NCBI GenBank assembly: GCA_017629835.1
Contig: JAGBWK010000083.1
Span: 1 to 36,943, forward strand
DNA from: Muribaculaceae bacterium
GTDB lineage: Bacteria; Bacteroidota; Bacteroidia; Bacteroidales; Muribaculaceae
Direction of reading: 5' to 3'
Length of the DNA: 36,943 nucleotides
Part shown: positions 1-10,200 of the stretch, in pieces
Layout: each line of letters begins with the position of its first letter
Numbering within the stretch: position 1 is the stretch's first letter
The notes under the pieces: model-generated
The model's input: the letters and a program-made list of their open reading frames with translations, nothing else
Database searches by the model: none
What the model was told of the DNA's origin: nothing
Translations under genes and position numbers: made by a program

Positions 1-3000
1 GAATCGTCATCGTTGCCGAGTTTGAACTCAGCGTGCAACTGGCTGATAGGAGTACGTTTCGACATCCACACAATCAAGTGCCCATGAGGAGGAATCACAG
101 TTGAGCCCTCTCCTACTGAAACGATTTGAGAGTTCATCAAGTCATCCTCGTCGTCACTGAGATACATTCCAGCAACGTCGATTGGCTCATCGGTCATATT
201 ATACAATTCAACCCAGTCGTCGCACTTAATGTAGTCGTTGACATAGATTTCATTGCCAGCACTTATTTCATTGATTCTGACTGGAGTTACACCGTAGGCA
301 AGACACTCTTCAACGGTCTGACCAATGCGATGAAAGCGTGCGGTGTAAGTACCCTCAGCACCGTCGTTGAGCACCATTGAGTTGGTATCGCCAACGATAG
401 TGGTCGATGCAGGGCCCATGCAAACGATTTCGGCATTCCAGTAGATGTCGGACGAAGTTGCCGAGTTGTTGTGCACCTCAACTGCTATGATGTTGCGGCC
501 CTCGCGGAATAGCGAATTACGCAGTTCGATAGTGCCAGAGTCGGGATTGCCGGGAGCGTGAGTAGTAGCGTAAGTAGAGTAACTTACATCACCTTCGGGC
601 ATCAGGTAGCGAGCAGCCTCAGCGCCATTGATATAGACGATAAAGCCGTCGTCGGCAGTGAAGTTGAGCCTAAATGACATTGCGTCGGTTGGCGCAGCTT
701 CGAGTTCGATTTCCTTGCGGAAATAGTAAGTAGGATACTTATTTTGTTCATTGCCACCAAAACTGATTGTAGTTTTATAGCCACGATCGCCACCAGTGTA
801 ATAGCCTAATGGCGAAGGGCCGCTACCCCACGCTGAGTCGTCGTAACGAAGGCTCTTCCATGAAGCTCCGTCGAGCGAGCCGCGGTCGTAATAGCTCCAT
901 TCATCACCTTTCGAGATATAGCTAATATTAGATGACCCGTCCTGACATTCCCAACCGTCGAATATGAATCCCGAAGGAGCTGACGCAGTGATAGTTACTG
1001 GTGGGAAGAGAGTGCCGTCGAAAGCATTGTATGGCACAGCCTGTCCGTCAATCATAAGCATAGCTTGAGGATTGTCGACGGCGAGCTTCACTTTGATACC
1101 AGCACCGAGCTGGAAAGTGTTGCGCAGCTGCTGCATACGAGCTGAGCGTGAATCGTCGCCAATCATCTCGTTGCGCTGGCGATTGAACGAATCCCAAGGA
1201 GCACGCCCCTCGAATTTAAGCGCTGGAGCCACGAGATTGCAGATGCTATCAGCTATTGCGAGCACACGTTCGGGTGTGTAGATACTACCGCTAACGATGC
1301 AATAGGCATTAACGAATCGACGGCAGAAATCCTCGCTCTGCTTGAGATTGTTGAAGATAGCCATGAAGTCGTTGCCATAGTTGCCGTTAATTCGTCCGAG
1401 CGCATCGCGAATGTCCCACCCTGAGTCGAAATCATGCACAGTGAATCGATAGCGACCGTCGGGCACAGCACGATAACCCTTGACATTGTTGTTATTATAA
1501 ATCCAGTCGCCGGGGCCGACATAGGTTTCTGCAGCCATAAAGTTGACATACGAATCGATGTCGAGCAATTGGCGAATTTCTTCATATACGTCGGGATCGT
1601 CGGCATAGACAGTCAAATCGACTAAGCGCTGGAACGATTCGCGCGAGCCTGACTTCTGGAAATAGCCATTTGAATACTCAAACGAGTCCATTGCATCGTC
1701 GTCGTAGCCAAAGTTGGCAGTGCCATGGAAGCGGTTGTTTGGCTCACGAAGGTTGAACATACCGATGTATGAGCCATTGAAGAACACATGGGTGGGCTGA
1801 TAGTCCTGAGCATTGACATAGAATCCGCTGTTCATCAACACCTTCTGTGAGATAACATCGCGCACTCGACCAGTGCCCATGCCGTCGTTGTCGTTACCAC
1901 CATTGCGCACAAGTATCTGCTTATACTTGTTGTATTGCTTCAATGGATAGAACGGATAGTCGATGCTATTCATACCTTCGTAGATTTTATTTGCCTTGAT
2001 TTTGAATGATGTAGGCAAAAAGAATCGGCTCCAACCACCCGAGACGGTAAACGTAGCCTCTTGGTTGATAACCATACCCTCGTCGGGGGTGATATATTCA
2101 AAGTTGACGGGGCGATCCCAGTCCATGTTGATGTTTGACTTACCATGGTTACGTCCTTCGACACCATTCAAGCCGTCGACATAGACACCTATATAGTCGT
2201 CGTAAAGGTTGTCGGGGTTGGTGGAAACAGCTATCACAGGGAGATAGTAGTCGTGGTCTCGCTTGATGTAGGTGCGAGTAGTGATTACGCTTGGCAACTT
2301 GCCGTCGGCGAACAATCCGAAGCGCAGAGTTGATGTTTTGTCGATGCGTATGCGACCATTGGTAAGCGTTTTACCAACAGTGTACGACGGAGCAGAGCCG
2401 TCGGTAGTGTAGCGCAAAGTTGTACCGGCAGGAATCTCCACGTTGATGTAAAATGGGTCGGTAAAGAGTTTCGAATCGGTATCTACAACTGGAGCTTCCA
2501 AACGCACAGTAGCGAATCCGTCGGCAGCATTTGCAGCCTCTGGCGTTGGCTTGCCATTATTGCACCACTCTTCGGAATTGACCGCACGACGAGCAAACGA
2601 GCAGCGCGACACTGCTGCTGGATATGTGAACTGTATGAATGGATTTACACCATCGTCCGACAAATAGATTGAGCCACCTTCGGCATCGAGCTTAAATGGC
2701 ACTTGCTTGTCGGCATCAGGGCCATAAACGCCGTCAGTTGGGTGATGATCGAAATATATGCAGCGGTAACCATAAGGCTCTATAGCGCCATAACGAGGCA
2801 TACGGTGCTTTCTCAGATTTGTAGGGTCGTCGCTAATAAAGATATAGTCGAGCGACACCCGCTTGTCGGTAGGATTATATAATTCAATCCAACCGCCATA
2901 ATTGTTGGAGTAGTCGATAGTTTGGTCAATCTGTGCAGCATTCACCTCGTTGATAATCAATTTAGTAATATCAGCATCAGGGTCGCTGTCAGTACCAGCA

Positions 3001-4055
3001 TTGGGCGATTCAACGAAAGCGCAATCGTAGAATGCGCCACCACCAGATTGGCAAAGGCGAGTAGCAATCACGTTGCGTCCCTTTCTGAGAAAACGCCAAG
3101 GGATGTCGAAGGAGACATACTCCTTGCCGACTGTCCACGATTCATCGCCATGAATATAATTACCGTTAACGTAGACCTCGTAAGTGTCGTCGTGGCAAAC
3201 GCGCAATGTATAAAGCGACGATGAATTAACCTCACTTAGGTCGAAAGTGCGACGAATCCAATAGTTGAGGTTTTCGCTCGCAATCACCGTTTTCACCTCT
3301 GCGATAAAGCCTGAAGTGCCCATAGGCATAGGTGTTTGCGACCACATTGAGTCGTCAAATTCGGGCAGAGTCCAATCCAACGATTCTGTGCGCCCAGTGA
3401 TGTAGAGTGCCGTCTGAGGCACGTCGTTAGCATCGGTATAGACACAATGATTGTAGTAGAGCGTACCAGCCCAAACCTCCTTCGATGCAGTAACGTCATA
3501 CACCGACATGTTGCTGATTGTCAGCGTCGTACCATCCTCTTTCGAAGGAATTCTGAATTCGATACGGAGGTCGTCGACCTTGTGCGTAAGTTTTGCTTCA
3601 GCCGTAACTTTGGTCGATGCTGTGGTCGATGCTGTGAACGTTTGCTGCAACAGCCCCTCAGAGGTTGAGCAGTCGAGGGCAACAACATTGACTGTGCCGA
3701 GTTGTTTATTGGTGGTAAAGTCGAAGCTCAAACGATAGGTATGCCCAACTACCAACGTCACTGGCGAGCGGAAATCTATTTTGCAACGATTTGACGTAAG
3801 GCTTGCTGTAGGCAGTTTGATTGTATAGACATCGTTTGCACCTGCTTTATAGATTTTTGGCCAGCCGTAAAACTCGCTACTTGAGCTTACTGCCCCACCC
3901 GAATATCTGCCAAAAGGATTAAGCATTGTGCGTCCAGTCCACGACTGGGTGTAACCCATTGGAAGAATCACCTTGTCGGCTGCATACAGATTTGACGAAA
4001 GCAAAAACAGAGCACCGACGAGTACGCTACCTAACTTGTGAACGTTGATTTTCAT
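1..4055 (-). CDS. Secreted CotH-kinase / lamin-tail-domain protein, 3' end beyond window
   Basis: Reading the minus strand from ATG at 4055 gives an uninterrupted frame of at least 1,351 residues, open at the left edge. It begins with a signal peptide (MKINVHKLGS, then a hydrophobic run ending near LYAAD). Modules seen in order: a beta-sandwich, galactose-binding-like domain (about residues 215-348, with DDSMW and a VNG/GRNVIA pattern); a lamin-tail domain (about 362-450, IINEVNAAQ...WIELYNPTD); a chitobiase C-terminal-like domain (about 520-600, TLRYTTDGSAPSY); a CotH kinase-like domain (about 650-930, with RNGGNDND, FNLREPNNRF and HDFDSGWD at 874-881); a second galactose-binding-like domain (about 1040-1210); and a second lamin-tail domain from about 1255 (RINEISAGNE...WVELYNMTDEP). 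CotH proteins are protein kinases in Bacillus spore coats; in Bacteroidota the substrate is unknown. The missing 3' end may carry a sorting signal. Confidence 0.9.
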   Translation of the reverse strand, partial: MKINVHKLGSVLVGALFLLSSNLYAADKVILPMGYTQSWTGRTMLNPFGRYSGGAVSSSSEFYGWPKIYKAGANDVYTIKLPTASLTSNRCKIDFRSPVTLVVGHTYRLSFDFTTNKQLGTVNVVALDCSTSEGLLQQTFTASTTASTKVTAEAKLTHKVDDLRIEFRIPSKEDGTTLTISNMSVYDVTASKEVWAGTLYYNHCVYTDANDVPQTALYITGRTESLDWTLPEFDDSMWSQTPMPMGTSGFIAEVKTVIASENLNYWIRRTFDLSEVNSSSLYTLRVCHDDTYEVYVNGNYIHGDESWTVGKEYVSFDIPWRFLRKGRNVIATRLCQSGGGAFYDCAFVESPNAGTDSDPDADITKLIINEVNAAQIDQTIDYSNNYGGWIELYNPTDKRVSLDYIFISDDPTNLRKHRMPRYGAIEPYGYRCIYFDHHPTDGVYGPDADKQVPFKLDAEGGSIYLSDDGVNPFIQFTYPAAVSRCSFARRAVNSEEWCNNGKPTPEAANAADGFATVRLEAPVVDTDSKLFTDPFYINVEIPAGTTLRYTTDGSAPSYTVGKTLTNGRIRIDKTSTLRFGLFADGKLPSVITTRTYIKRDHDYYLPVIAVSTNPDNLYDDYIGVYVDGLNGVEGRNHGKSNINMDWDRPVNFEYITPDEGMVINQEATFTVSGGWSRFFLPTSFKIKANKIYEGMNSIDYPFYPLKQYNKYKQILVRNGGNDNDGMGTGRVRDVISQKVLMNSGFYVNAQDYQPTHVFFNGSYIGMFNLREPNNRFHGTANFGYDDDAMDSFEYSNGYFQKSGSRESFQRLVDLTVYADDPDVYEEIRQLLDIDSYVNFMAAETYVGPGDWIYNNNNVKGYRAVPDGRYRFTVHDFDSGWDIRDALGRINGNYGNDFMAIFNNLKQSEDFCRRFVNAYCIVSGSIYTPERVLAIADSICNLVAPALKFEGRAPWDSFNRQRNEMIGDDSRSARMQQLRNTFQLGAGIKVKLAVDNPQAMLMIDGQAVPYNAFDGTLFPPVTITASAPSGFIFDGWECQDGSSNISYISKGDEWSYYDRGSLDGASWKSLRYDDSAWGSGPSPLGYYTGGDRGYKTTISFGGNEQNKYPTYYFRKEIELEAAPTDAMSFRLNFTADDGFIVYINGAEAARYLMPEGDVSYSTYATTHAPGNPDSGTIELRNSLFREGRNIIAVEVHNNSATSSDIYWNAEIVCMGPASTTIVGDTNSMVLNDGAEGTYTARFHRIGQTVEECLAYGVTPVRINEISAGNEIYVNDYIKCDDWVELYNMTDEPIDVAGMYLSDDEDDLMNSQIVSVGEGSTVIPPHGHLIVWMSKRTPISQLHAEFKLGNDDD

Positions 4056-4118
4056 TATATTTCGAAGAATTGAATTAGCAATAATTTTAGATATTTACAG
4101 AGCCTTTCTGCTCAAGTA

Positions 4119-4126
4119 CAAAGATA
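4119..4126 (-). promoter_or_regulatory. Possible -7 box for the CotH gene
   Basis: The minus strand reads TATCTTTG here, a full match to the Bacteroidota -7 consensus TAnnTTTG, 63 nt upstream of the CotH start. I see no good TTG at the expected -33 distance, so this is a weaker call than the other promoters in the window. Confidence 0.4.
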
Positions 4127-4316
4127 AGAAATAGGTTTGACCTTTTTCGTAAAATTCTCGTCAAATTTCAACAAAAACAAACCATTTTTTACTCTTATAG
4201 TGTTATAGGAGTAATCATAGTGCTTTCATTAGCGACTAATTCAGAATTCCAAGCGAATTCATTCAGAACACATTATTTTTTGCATTATTTTATCTATTCT
4301 ATTATAAAAAGTTAAC

Positions 4317-4347
4317 TTGCATAATCATGGAAATTTATGTAAATTTG
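4317..4347 (+). promoter_or_regulatory. Bacteroidota-type promoter of the DUF4105 gene
   Basis: TTG at 4317-4319 and TAAATTTG at 4340-4347 are separated by 20 nt, matching the -33/-7 pattern of the primary sigma factor in this phylum. The -7 box ends only 15 nt before the ATG at 4363, so the transcript would have a very short leader. Confidence 0.65.
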
Positions 4348-4362
4348 CGTGATTAAATAGAT

Positions 4363-5616
4363 ATGTCACAGGTACAACACATAATCAGCCGAATATCAAG
4401 CCTTTTGGTCGCTTTTGTACTATTATTGCCGGCCGCTGCTGCAGCGCAATCGAGTGCTGAGCCTCAAGCGGTTGCAGCTGACGCGAGCGCTGACGCCGGC
4501 ACCATAGCCGAGCCGTTGCCTGTCATAAGCTTGCTCACCGTAGGTCCTGGCTCTAAAATCTACCAGCTCGAAGGGCACACTGCTTTGCGCCTAAATTATG
4601 GCTCCGATGCTGACATAACTGTGAATTGGGGCATGTTTGACTTTGCTGCGCCAAATTTCATCTACCGCTTCGTCAAAGGGGAAACCGACTATCGCATAGG
4701 CATCAGCCCAATGCAGTACACAATGATAGAATACGCTTATCAGGGTCGTAGCATCGTAGAACAAACGCTCAACTTGACCGACGCTGAAAAGCGCGAAGTG
4801 ATTCGACTGATTCAGGAAAATTTACTCCCCGAAAATCAAGTTTACCGCTACAACTATGTCAAGGACAATTGCGCCACACGCCCGTTGGCTATCATCGAGA
4901 AAGCTATCAGAGCTGATTCGGCTGCACTATATTTCAATATGCCGCACGTCGAAACAACCTTCCGCCGCGAGATGCGCCAATACCACAGCGAACACCCATT
5001 CTATCAACTTGGCATCGACATTGCCCTCGGCTCAGGCATCGACAAACCTATTGGACCACGCGAACAAGCATTCGCTCCAATCTATCTCGACGACCTCGCT
5101 GCTTCGGCATATATCGTTGGCTCCGACAATGCTGAGCGCCCTCTGGTCGAATCGACTTCGACGCTCCTTGCCGAAAGCCCAACGATGCAGAGCAACGACA
5201 ACGCCATTTGGTGGATAATATTCTGCGCGTGGCTCGCAGCCGTAGTGGCAACAACTGCAATCGACTTGCTTCGCCGAAAGTCAAGCCGTTGGTTCGACGT
5301 CGTGCTGTTCAGCATTTACGGCATCGGTGGCATCGTCATCACATTCTTGGTGTTCGTATCTTCGCATGAAGCTACGTCGCCCAATCTCAACCTGTTTTGG
5401 ATAAATCCTTTGGCACTCATTGTGCCTATCATGATATGGTCGAAGAAAACTCGCAATCTGCTTTTCTACTACCACGAAGTCAACGCTGTGCTTGTGGCTA
5501 CATTCCTACTCGGCATCCCATTCTACGCCCAATCGGTCAGCTGGATGACAGTAGCTCTCGCCACTGCGCCCCTACTTCGCTCAATATCCTACGTAATTAA
5601 TCAGAGAAACAAATGA
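4363..5616 (+). CDS. DUF4105 (Lnb N-terminal domain) membrane protein
   Basis: The 417-residue protein starts with a signal peptide (hydrophobic residues about 11-28, ending AAAAAQ). A periplasmic DUF4105/Lnb_N-type domain follows, with GHTALRLNYG at 71-80, the NWGMFDF block at 88-94 and YNYVKDNCATRP around Cys170. The C-terminal third holds about five membrane segments (roughly 281-303, 310-332, 343-359, 373-390, 393-411). A conserved early His and a late Asn-Cys pair recall circularly permuted NlpC/P60-like folds, which would suggest a cysteine hydrolase or acyltransferase; that is inference and no activity is established here. The gene has its own promoter and overlaps the next gene by 4 nt (ATGA at 5613-5616), so the two are almost certainly translationally coupled. 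Confidence 0.88.
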   Translation: MSQVQHIISRISSLLVAFVLLLPAAAAAQSSAEPQAVAADASADAGTIAEPLPVISLLTVGPGSKIYQLEGHTALRLNYGSDADITVNWGMFDFAAPNFIYRFVKGETDYRIGISPMQYTMIEYAYQGRSIVEQTLNLTDAEKREVIRLIQENLLPENQVYRYNYVKDNCATRPLAIIEKAIRADSAALYFNMPHVETTFRREMRQYHSEHPFYQLGIDIALGSGIDKPIGPREQAFAPIYLDDLAASAYIVGSDNAERPLVESTSTLLAESPTMQSNDNAIWWIIFCAWLAAVVATTAIDLLRRKSSRWFDVVLFSIYGIGGIVITFLVFVSSHEATSPNLNLFWINPLALIVPIMIWSKKTRNLLFYYHEVNAVLVATFLLGIPFYAQSVSWMTVALATAPLLRSISYVINQRNK

Positions 5617-7223
5617 CCCGATACAGACGACTCCCAATATCATTAGGTTGCGCACTGATTGCATCCATAGCCTCATTAGGCGTATCGGCTCAAACGATTC
5701 GCGCGAACAACGCCAAACGTCCTTCGCTGGTGGTTGGCATCGTTGTCGACGGGCTCGACATCGACCGCGTCTACCAACTGCGCGACTTTTTCGGCAGCAA
5801 TGGTTTCAACCGACTGCTCAACCAAGGAGTCACTATCACCGATCTCGAATATGGCAGTCATCTCGACGAAACTGCTGCTACAGCCGTAATCTACACTGGC
5901 GCTGCCCCTGCAGTAAATGGCATACCCTCGTCAGAAGTGTTCGACGTCACAAGCCGACGCAGCGTTTCGGTGCTGAATTCGCCAAACACCATTGGGAATT
6001 TCACCGACGAGACATACTCGCCTGCAGCTGTCAGAGTATCAACTCTTGCCGATGAACTGCGAATCGACACTGGCGGACTTGGCGACGTCTACGCACTTTC
6101 GCCCGAAGCAGAGCAAGCAATTATAATGGCCGGGCACGCAGGCAACAATGGCTCGTGGATTAACCCCAACACTGGCAAATGGGCCAGCACTACTTTCTAC
6201 ACCGAGCTACCTACATCAATCCAGCAACTCAACCACCTGCGTCCGCTGTCGGCACGTCTGGACACTCTTCAGTGGGCCCCCACTCTCCCACCCGAAGCGT
6301 TCAGCTACCTCCCCTCTTACAAAAAAATCTACTCTTTCCGTCATACATTCCCTCACTCCGAGCCAACTCGCTATGAGGCTTTCCGCCATTCGGCTCCAGT
6401 CAACGCTGAACTGACATCCATTTCAGCCGACTACATAAAGATGCTCAACTTGGGCAAAGGGGAGCCAACCGATATGCTCAACGTCAACTATACGCTCCAA
6501 CCTTACACCTACGGACGCGACGCTGACAACCGCACTGAGCTAATCGACTCATATCTGCGCCTTGACCGCGAGCTCGACCGCCTATTCCGCGCAATCGACG
6601 CTTCAGGCCCCGGAATGGGCAACACTATGGTGTTCGTTGCCGGCACTCCTATAAATCCCGAAAACCAACGCGACGACGAAAAATGGAGAGTCCCCACAGG
6701 CGATTTCTCACCAGTTCGTGCCGTATCACTATTGAAAGTCAATCTGATGTCGATATACGGCAATGGCGACTGGGTGACTGGCTACCACAACGGACAATTT
6801 TTCCTCAATCGCGAACTGATACGCGAACGCGGCAAAGACCTCGACGAATTCCGTCGCGAGTCAGCCGACTTCCTGCGTCGCATGAGCGGTGTGACCCGAG
6901 CAGCTACAATCGACGAAGTAATCTCAGCTCCCGACACTGCCGACTCGCCATTCCCCCCAGCCCGAAACATCGACATCGAAAATGCTGGCGACGTATTCAT
7001 TGCCGTGGCTCCGGGATGGTGCATAACCAACAATTCGCAGAACACAGCGCCAATCGTTGTGCGCACAGCTGGCTCCACATCAGCTGCATTCATACTCTAT
7101 CCCCCGGTTGAGGCTCAAACTATCACCACACCAGTCGATGCTCGTGCAATAGCTCCAACCGTAGCGCGACTGCTTCGAATCCGCGCGCCCAACGGCTCAC
7201 AAGTGCCACCAATACGATTCTAA
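5613..7223 (+). CDS. Alkaline-phosphatase-superfamily protein, probably catalytically inactive
   Basis: The 536-residue protein has a signal peptide (residues 1-26, ending SVSA/Q). Its overall pattern matches PafA-like phosphatase/phosphodiesterase proteins: VVGIVVDGLDIDRV near the N terminus, AVIYTGAAPAVNGIP at 91-105, SYLRLDRELDRLF at 313-325 and a late IAPTVARLLRIRAPNG. The first metal-ligand Asp (D46) is present. The other expected ligand motifs are not: the segment aligning with the usual S-T-D-x-x-G-H reads NYTLQPYTYG (292-301), and the usual A-D-H-G reads VAGTPI (342-347). The nucleophile region reads DETAATAVIYTG instead of the T-G-x-G-H pattern. I infer a pseudoenzyme with a binding or scaffold role. 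It overlaps the DUF4105 gene and lies 74 nt before secA. Confidence 0.82.
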   Translation: MTRYRRLPISLGCALIASIASLGVSAQTIRANNAKRPSLVVGIVVDGLDIDRVYQLRDFFGSNGFNRLLNQGVTITDLEYGSHLDETAATAVIYTGAAPAVNGIPSSEVFDVTSRRSVSVLNSPNTIGNFTDETYSPAAVRVSTLADELRIDTGGLGDVYALSPEAEQAIIMAGHAGNNGSWINPNTGKWASTTFYTELPTSIQQLNHLRPLSARLDTLQWAPTLPPEAFSYLPSYKKIYSFRHTFPHSEPTRYEAFRHSAPVNAELTSISADYIKMLNLGKGEPTDMLNVNYTLQPYTYGRDADNRTELIDSYLRLDRELDRLFRAIDASGPGMGNTMVFVAGTPINPENQRDDEKWRVPTGDFSPVRAVSLLKVNLMSIYGNGDWVTGYHNGQFFLNRELIRERGKDLDEFRRESADFLRRMSGVTRAATIDEVISAPDTADSPFPPARNIDIENAGDVFIAVAPGWCITNNSQNTAPIVVRTAGSTSAAFILYPPVEAQTITTPVDARAIAPTVARLLRIRAPNGSQVPPIRF

Positions 7224-7297
7224 AGCGTCAGAAGCAATTGAGAATCACCCAACCGTAAGAACTCAAACTTGATAATAAATATAAAACTCATCATAAA

Positions 7298-10200
7298 ATG
7301 TCACTAACTTCAATTCTGACAAAACTATTCGGCAATAAGTCGCAGCGCGACCTCAAGGAAATTCAGCCTATCGTCGACAAAATATCCGCAATGGGCCCCG
7401 AGCTCAAAAATCTCACTATCGACCAGCTCCGTGAACGCATCGACGCTGTTCGTGCCGACATCGCTGAAGCTACCAAAGCAGAGGAAGATGCTATCGTATC
7501 GCTCAAAGAGCAAGTCGAAAACCTCCCCTTCGACGAACGTCAACCAATCTGGAATCAAATTGACAAACACGAGAAAAACATTCTCGATATTCTTGAAGAT
7601 AAACTCAGCGAGCACCTGCCAAACGTATTCGCCACAATGCGCGAAACTGCGGCTCGCTTCGCTGCCAATGAAAGCATCGTAGTGAAAGCTACCCAGCTCG
7701 ACCGTGAACTCGCTGCTCAAGGCAAAGATTTCGTGGAAATCGACGGCGACAACGCCATTTGGAAAAACCATTGGCTTGCAGGGGGCAACGGCATCACTTG
7801 GGATATGGTGCACTACGACGTACAGCTCATCGGTGGCGTTGTGCTCCACCAAGGTAAAATCGCCGAAATGGCAACTGGTGAAGGTAAAACCCTCGTGGCT
7901 ACACTCCCAGTGTTCCTCCGTTCACTCTCGAAGCGCGGCGTTCACGTCGTAACTGTCAACGACTACCTCTCTAAGCGTGACTCCGAGTGGATGGGACCGC
8001 TCTACATGTTCCACGGCTCAACAGTCGACTGTATCGACAAGCATAAGCCCAACACACCCGAACGCCGCAGAGCCTACGAATGTGACATCACCTTCGGTAC
8101 AAACAACGAATTCGGCTTCGACTACCTCCGCGACAATATGGCAATGACTCCTGCCGACATGGTGCAGCGCAAACATTACTACGCTATTGTCGACGAGGTC
8201 GACTCGGTGCTTATCGACGACGCGCGTACACCGCTCATCATCTCTGGTCCTGTACCCAAAGGTGAAGATCAGCTGTTCGACGAATATAAACACAATGTTG
8301 AAAAGGTGGTCAACTCTCAGCGCCGCCTCGTCACTCAACTCCTCTCTGAAGCTAAAACAAAACTCGCTTCCGACGACAAAGAAACGCAACAAGAGGGTGC
8401 TCTCGCATTGTTCCGCGCATTCAAAGGTCTGCCAAAGAATGGCGCGCTAATCAAATTCCTCAGCCAAGAGGGTATGAAAAACATCCTTCTCAAAACCGAA
8501 GGATACTATCTCCAAGACAATTCGAGAGAAATGCCTAAGGCTATTGAGCCTCTCTACTTTGTAATCGACGAGAAAAACCGCAGCGTAGAACTCACCGACA
8601 AAGGTATCGACGAACTCACTGGCAAGTCGGAAGACCCACAATTCTTCGTGCTCCCCGACATCGCTGCCGAGCTTTCCGACATAGAACGCATCGACGACCT
8701 CGCTGAGCGCCAGACCAAAAAGGACGAAGCAATGCAAAATTATGCAGTGAAAGCTGAACGCGTCCACACTGTCACTCAGTTGCTCAAAGCTTACACACTC
8801 TTCGAAAAGGATATTGAATACGTAATCGACGAAAACAAAATCAAAATCGTCGACGAACAGACTGGCCGTATCATGGAGGGTCGCCGCTATAGCGACGGTC
8901 TCCACCAGGCTATCGAAGCAAAAGAGGGCGTCAAAGTTGAAGCTGCTACACAAACATTTGCAACTATCACCCTGCAGAACTACTTCCGTATGTACCACAA
9001 ACTTTCAGGTATGACCGGTACAGCAGAAACAGAAGCGGGCGAACTTTGGGACATCTACAAACTCGACGTAGTCACAATCCCCACCAACCGACCAGTGGCT
9101 CGTATCGACATGAACGACCGCGTATTCAAAACCAAGAAAGAGAAATACGCAGCCGTAATCGACGAAATCGTACGTCTCCGCGACGAAGGCCGTCCAGTGC
9201 TCGTCGGTACAACCAACGTCGAAATCTCAGAGCTCCTCTACCGTATGCTCCAAATGCGCCATATCGATGCTCAAGTGCTCAACGCTAAGCTCCACCAGAA
9301 AGAAGCACAGGTTGTAGCCGAAGCAGGTAAGAAAGGTATGGTCACTATCGCTACCAACATGGCAGGTCGTGGTACCGACATCAAGCTCAGCCCCGAAGTG
9401 AAAGAAGCAGGCGGTTTGGCTATCATCGGTACTGAGCGCCACGAATCACGCCGCGTCGACCGTCAGTTGCGCGGACGTTCAGGACGTCAGGGCGACCCAG
9501 GTTCATCTGTATTCTACGTGTCGTTTGAAGACCAATTGATGCGACTCTTTGCTACCGACCGCGTGATGAAGATGCTCGACACTCTCGGACTCAAAGAGGG
9601 CGAAATGATTGAAGCAAAAATGGTGAACCGCGCTATTGAAAACGCTCAAAAACGTGTTGAAGAAAACAACTTCGGTATCCGTAAACGCTTGCTCGAATAT
9701 GACGACGTGATGAACAAACAGCGTTCATACATCTACTCACGCCGCCACCACGCACTGTTAGGCGAACGTATTGGCATCGACATTGCCAATATGCTCTACG
9801 ACACTATCGAAAACATTGTCGACTCATACGGCACACCCGAATTATTCGACGATATGCGACTCGAATTGATGAAAGTGCTCACAATCGAGCCCCCATTCAC
9901 TGCCGATGAATTCCGCAACCTCAACCGCGAAGATGCTATTCAAAAGCTGTATGCATCAGCCAACGAAGCATTGCAACGCCGCTCGGAACGCATCATCGAG
10001 GTAGCTCAGCCCGTTATCAACGACTGGGTAATCAACCGTGGCGCTAAAGGTCCTATCATCGTACCGATGACCGACGGCAAACGCGTGCTCAACCTTCGTG
10101 TCGACATCACTGAAGCATACGAATCTGGCTGCAAGTCAATCGTAAAAGAGTGGCACAAAGCGATTATGCTCATCTCAATCGACGAACTCTGGAAAGAGCA

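Larger units (their letters stand above)
4056..4362. other. AT-rich divergent intergenic region
   Basis: These 307 nt separate the CotH gene (minus) from the DUF4105 gene (plus). The only structure I can support is one promoter-like element facing each way (4119-4126 minus, 4317-4347 plus). The remainder is AT-rich with no convincing reading frame, hairpin or repeat. Confidence 0.6.

Noticed and set aside
7325..9442. Long minus-strand frames opposite secA (175, 124, 183 and 71 residues)
   Set aside because: They lie wholly within secA, have unusual composition (F, V and D rich, as expected from reading the reverse of an acidic/lysine-rich gene) and match no family; they are antisense shadows.
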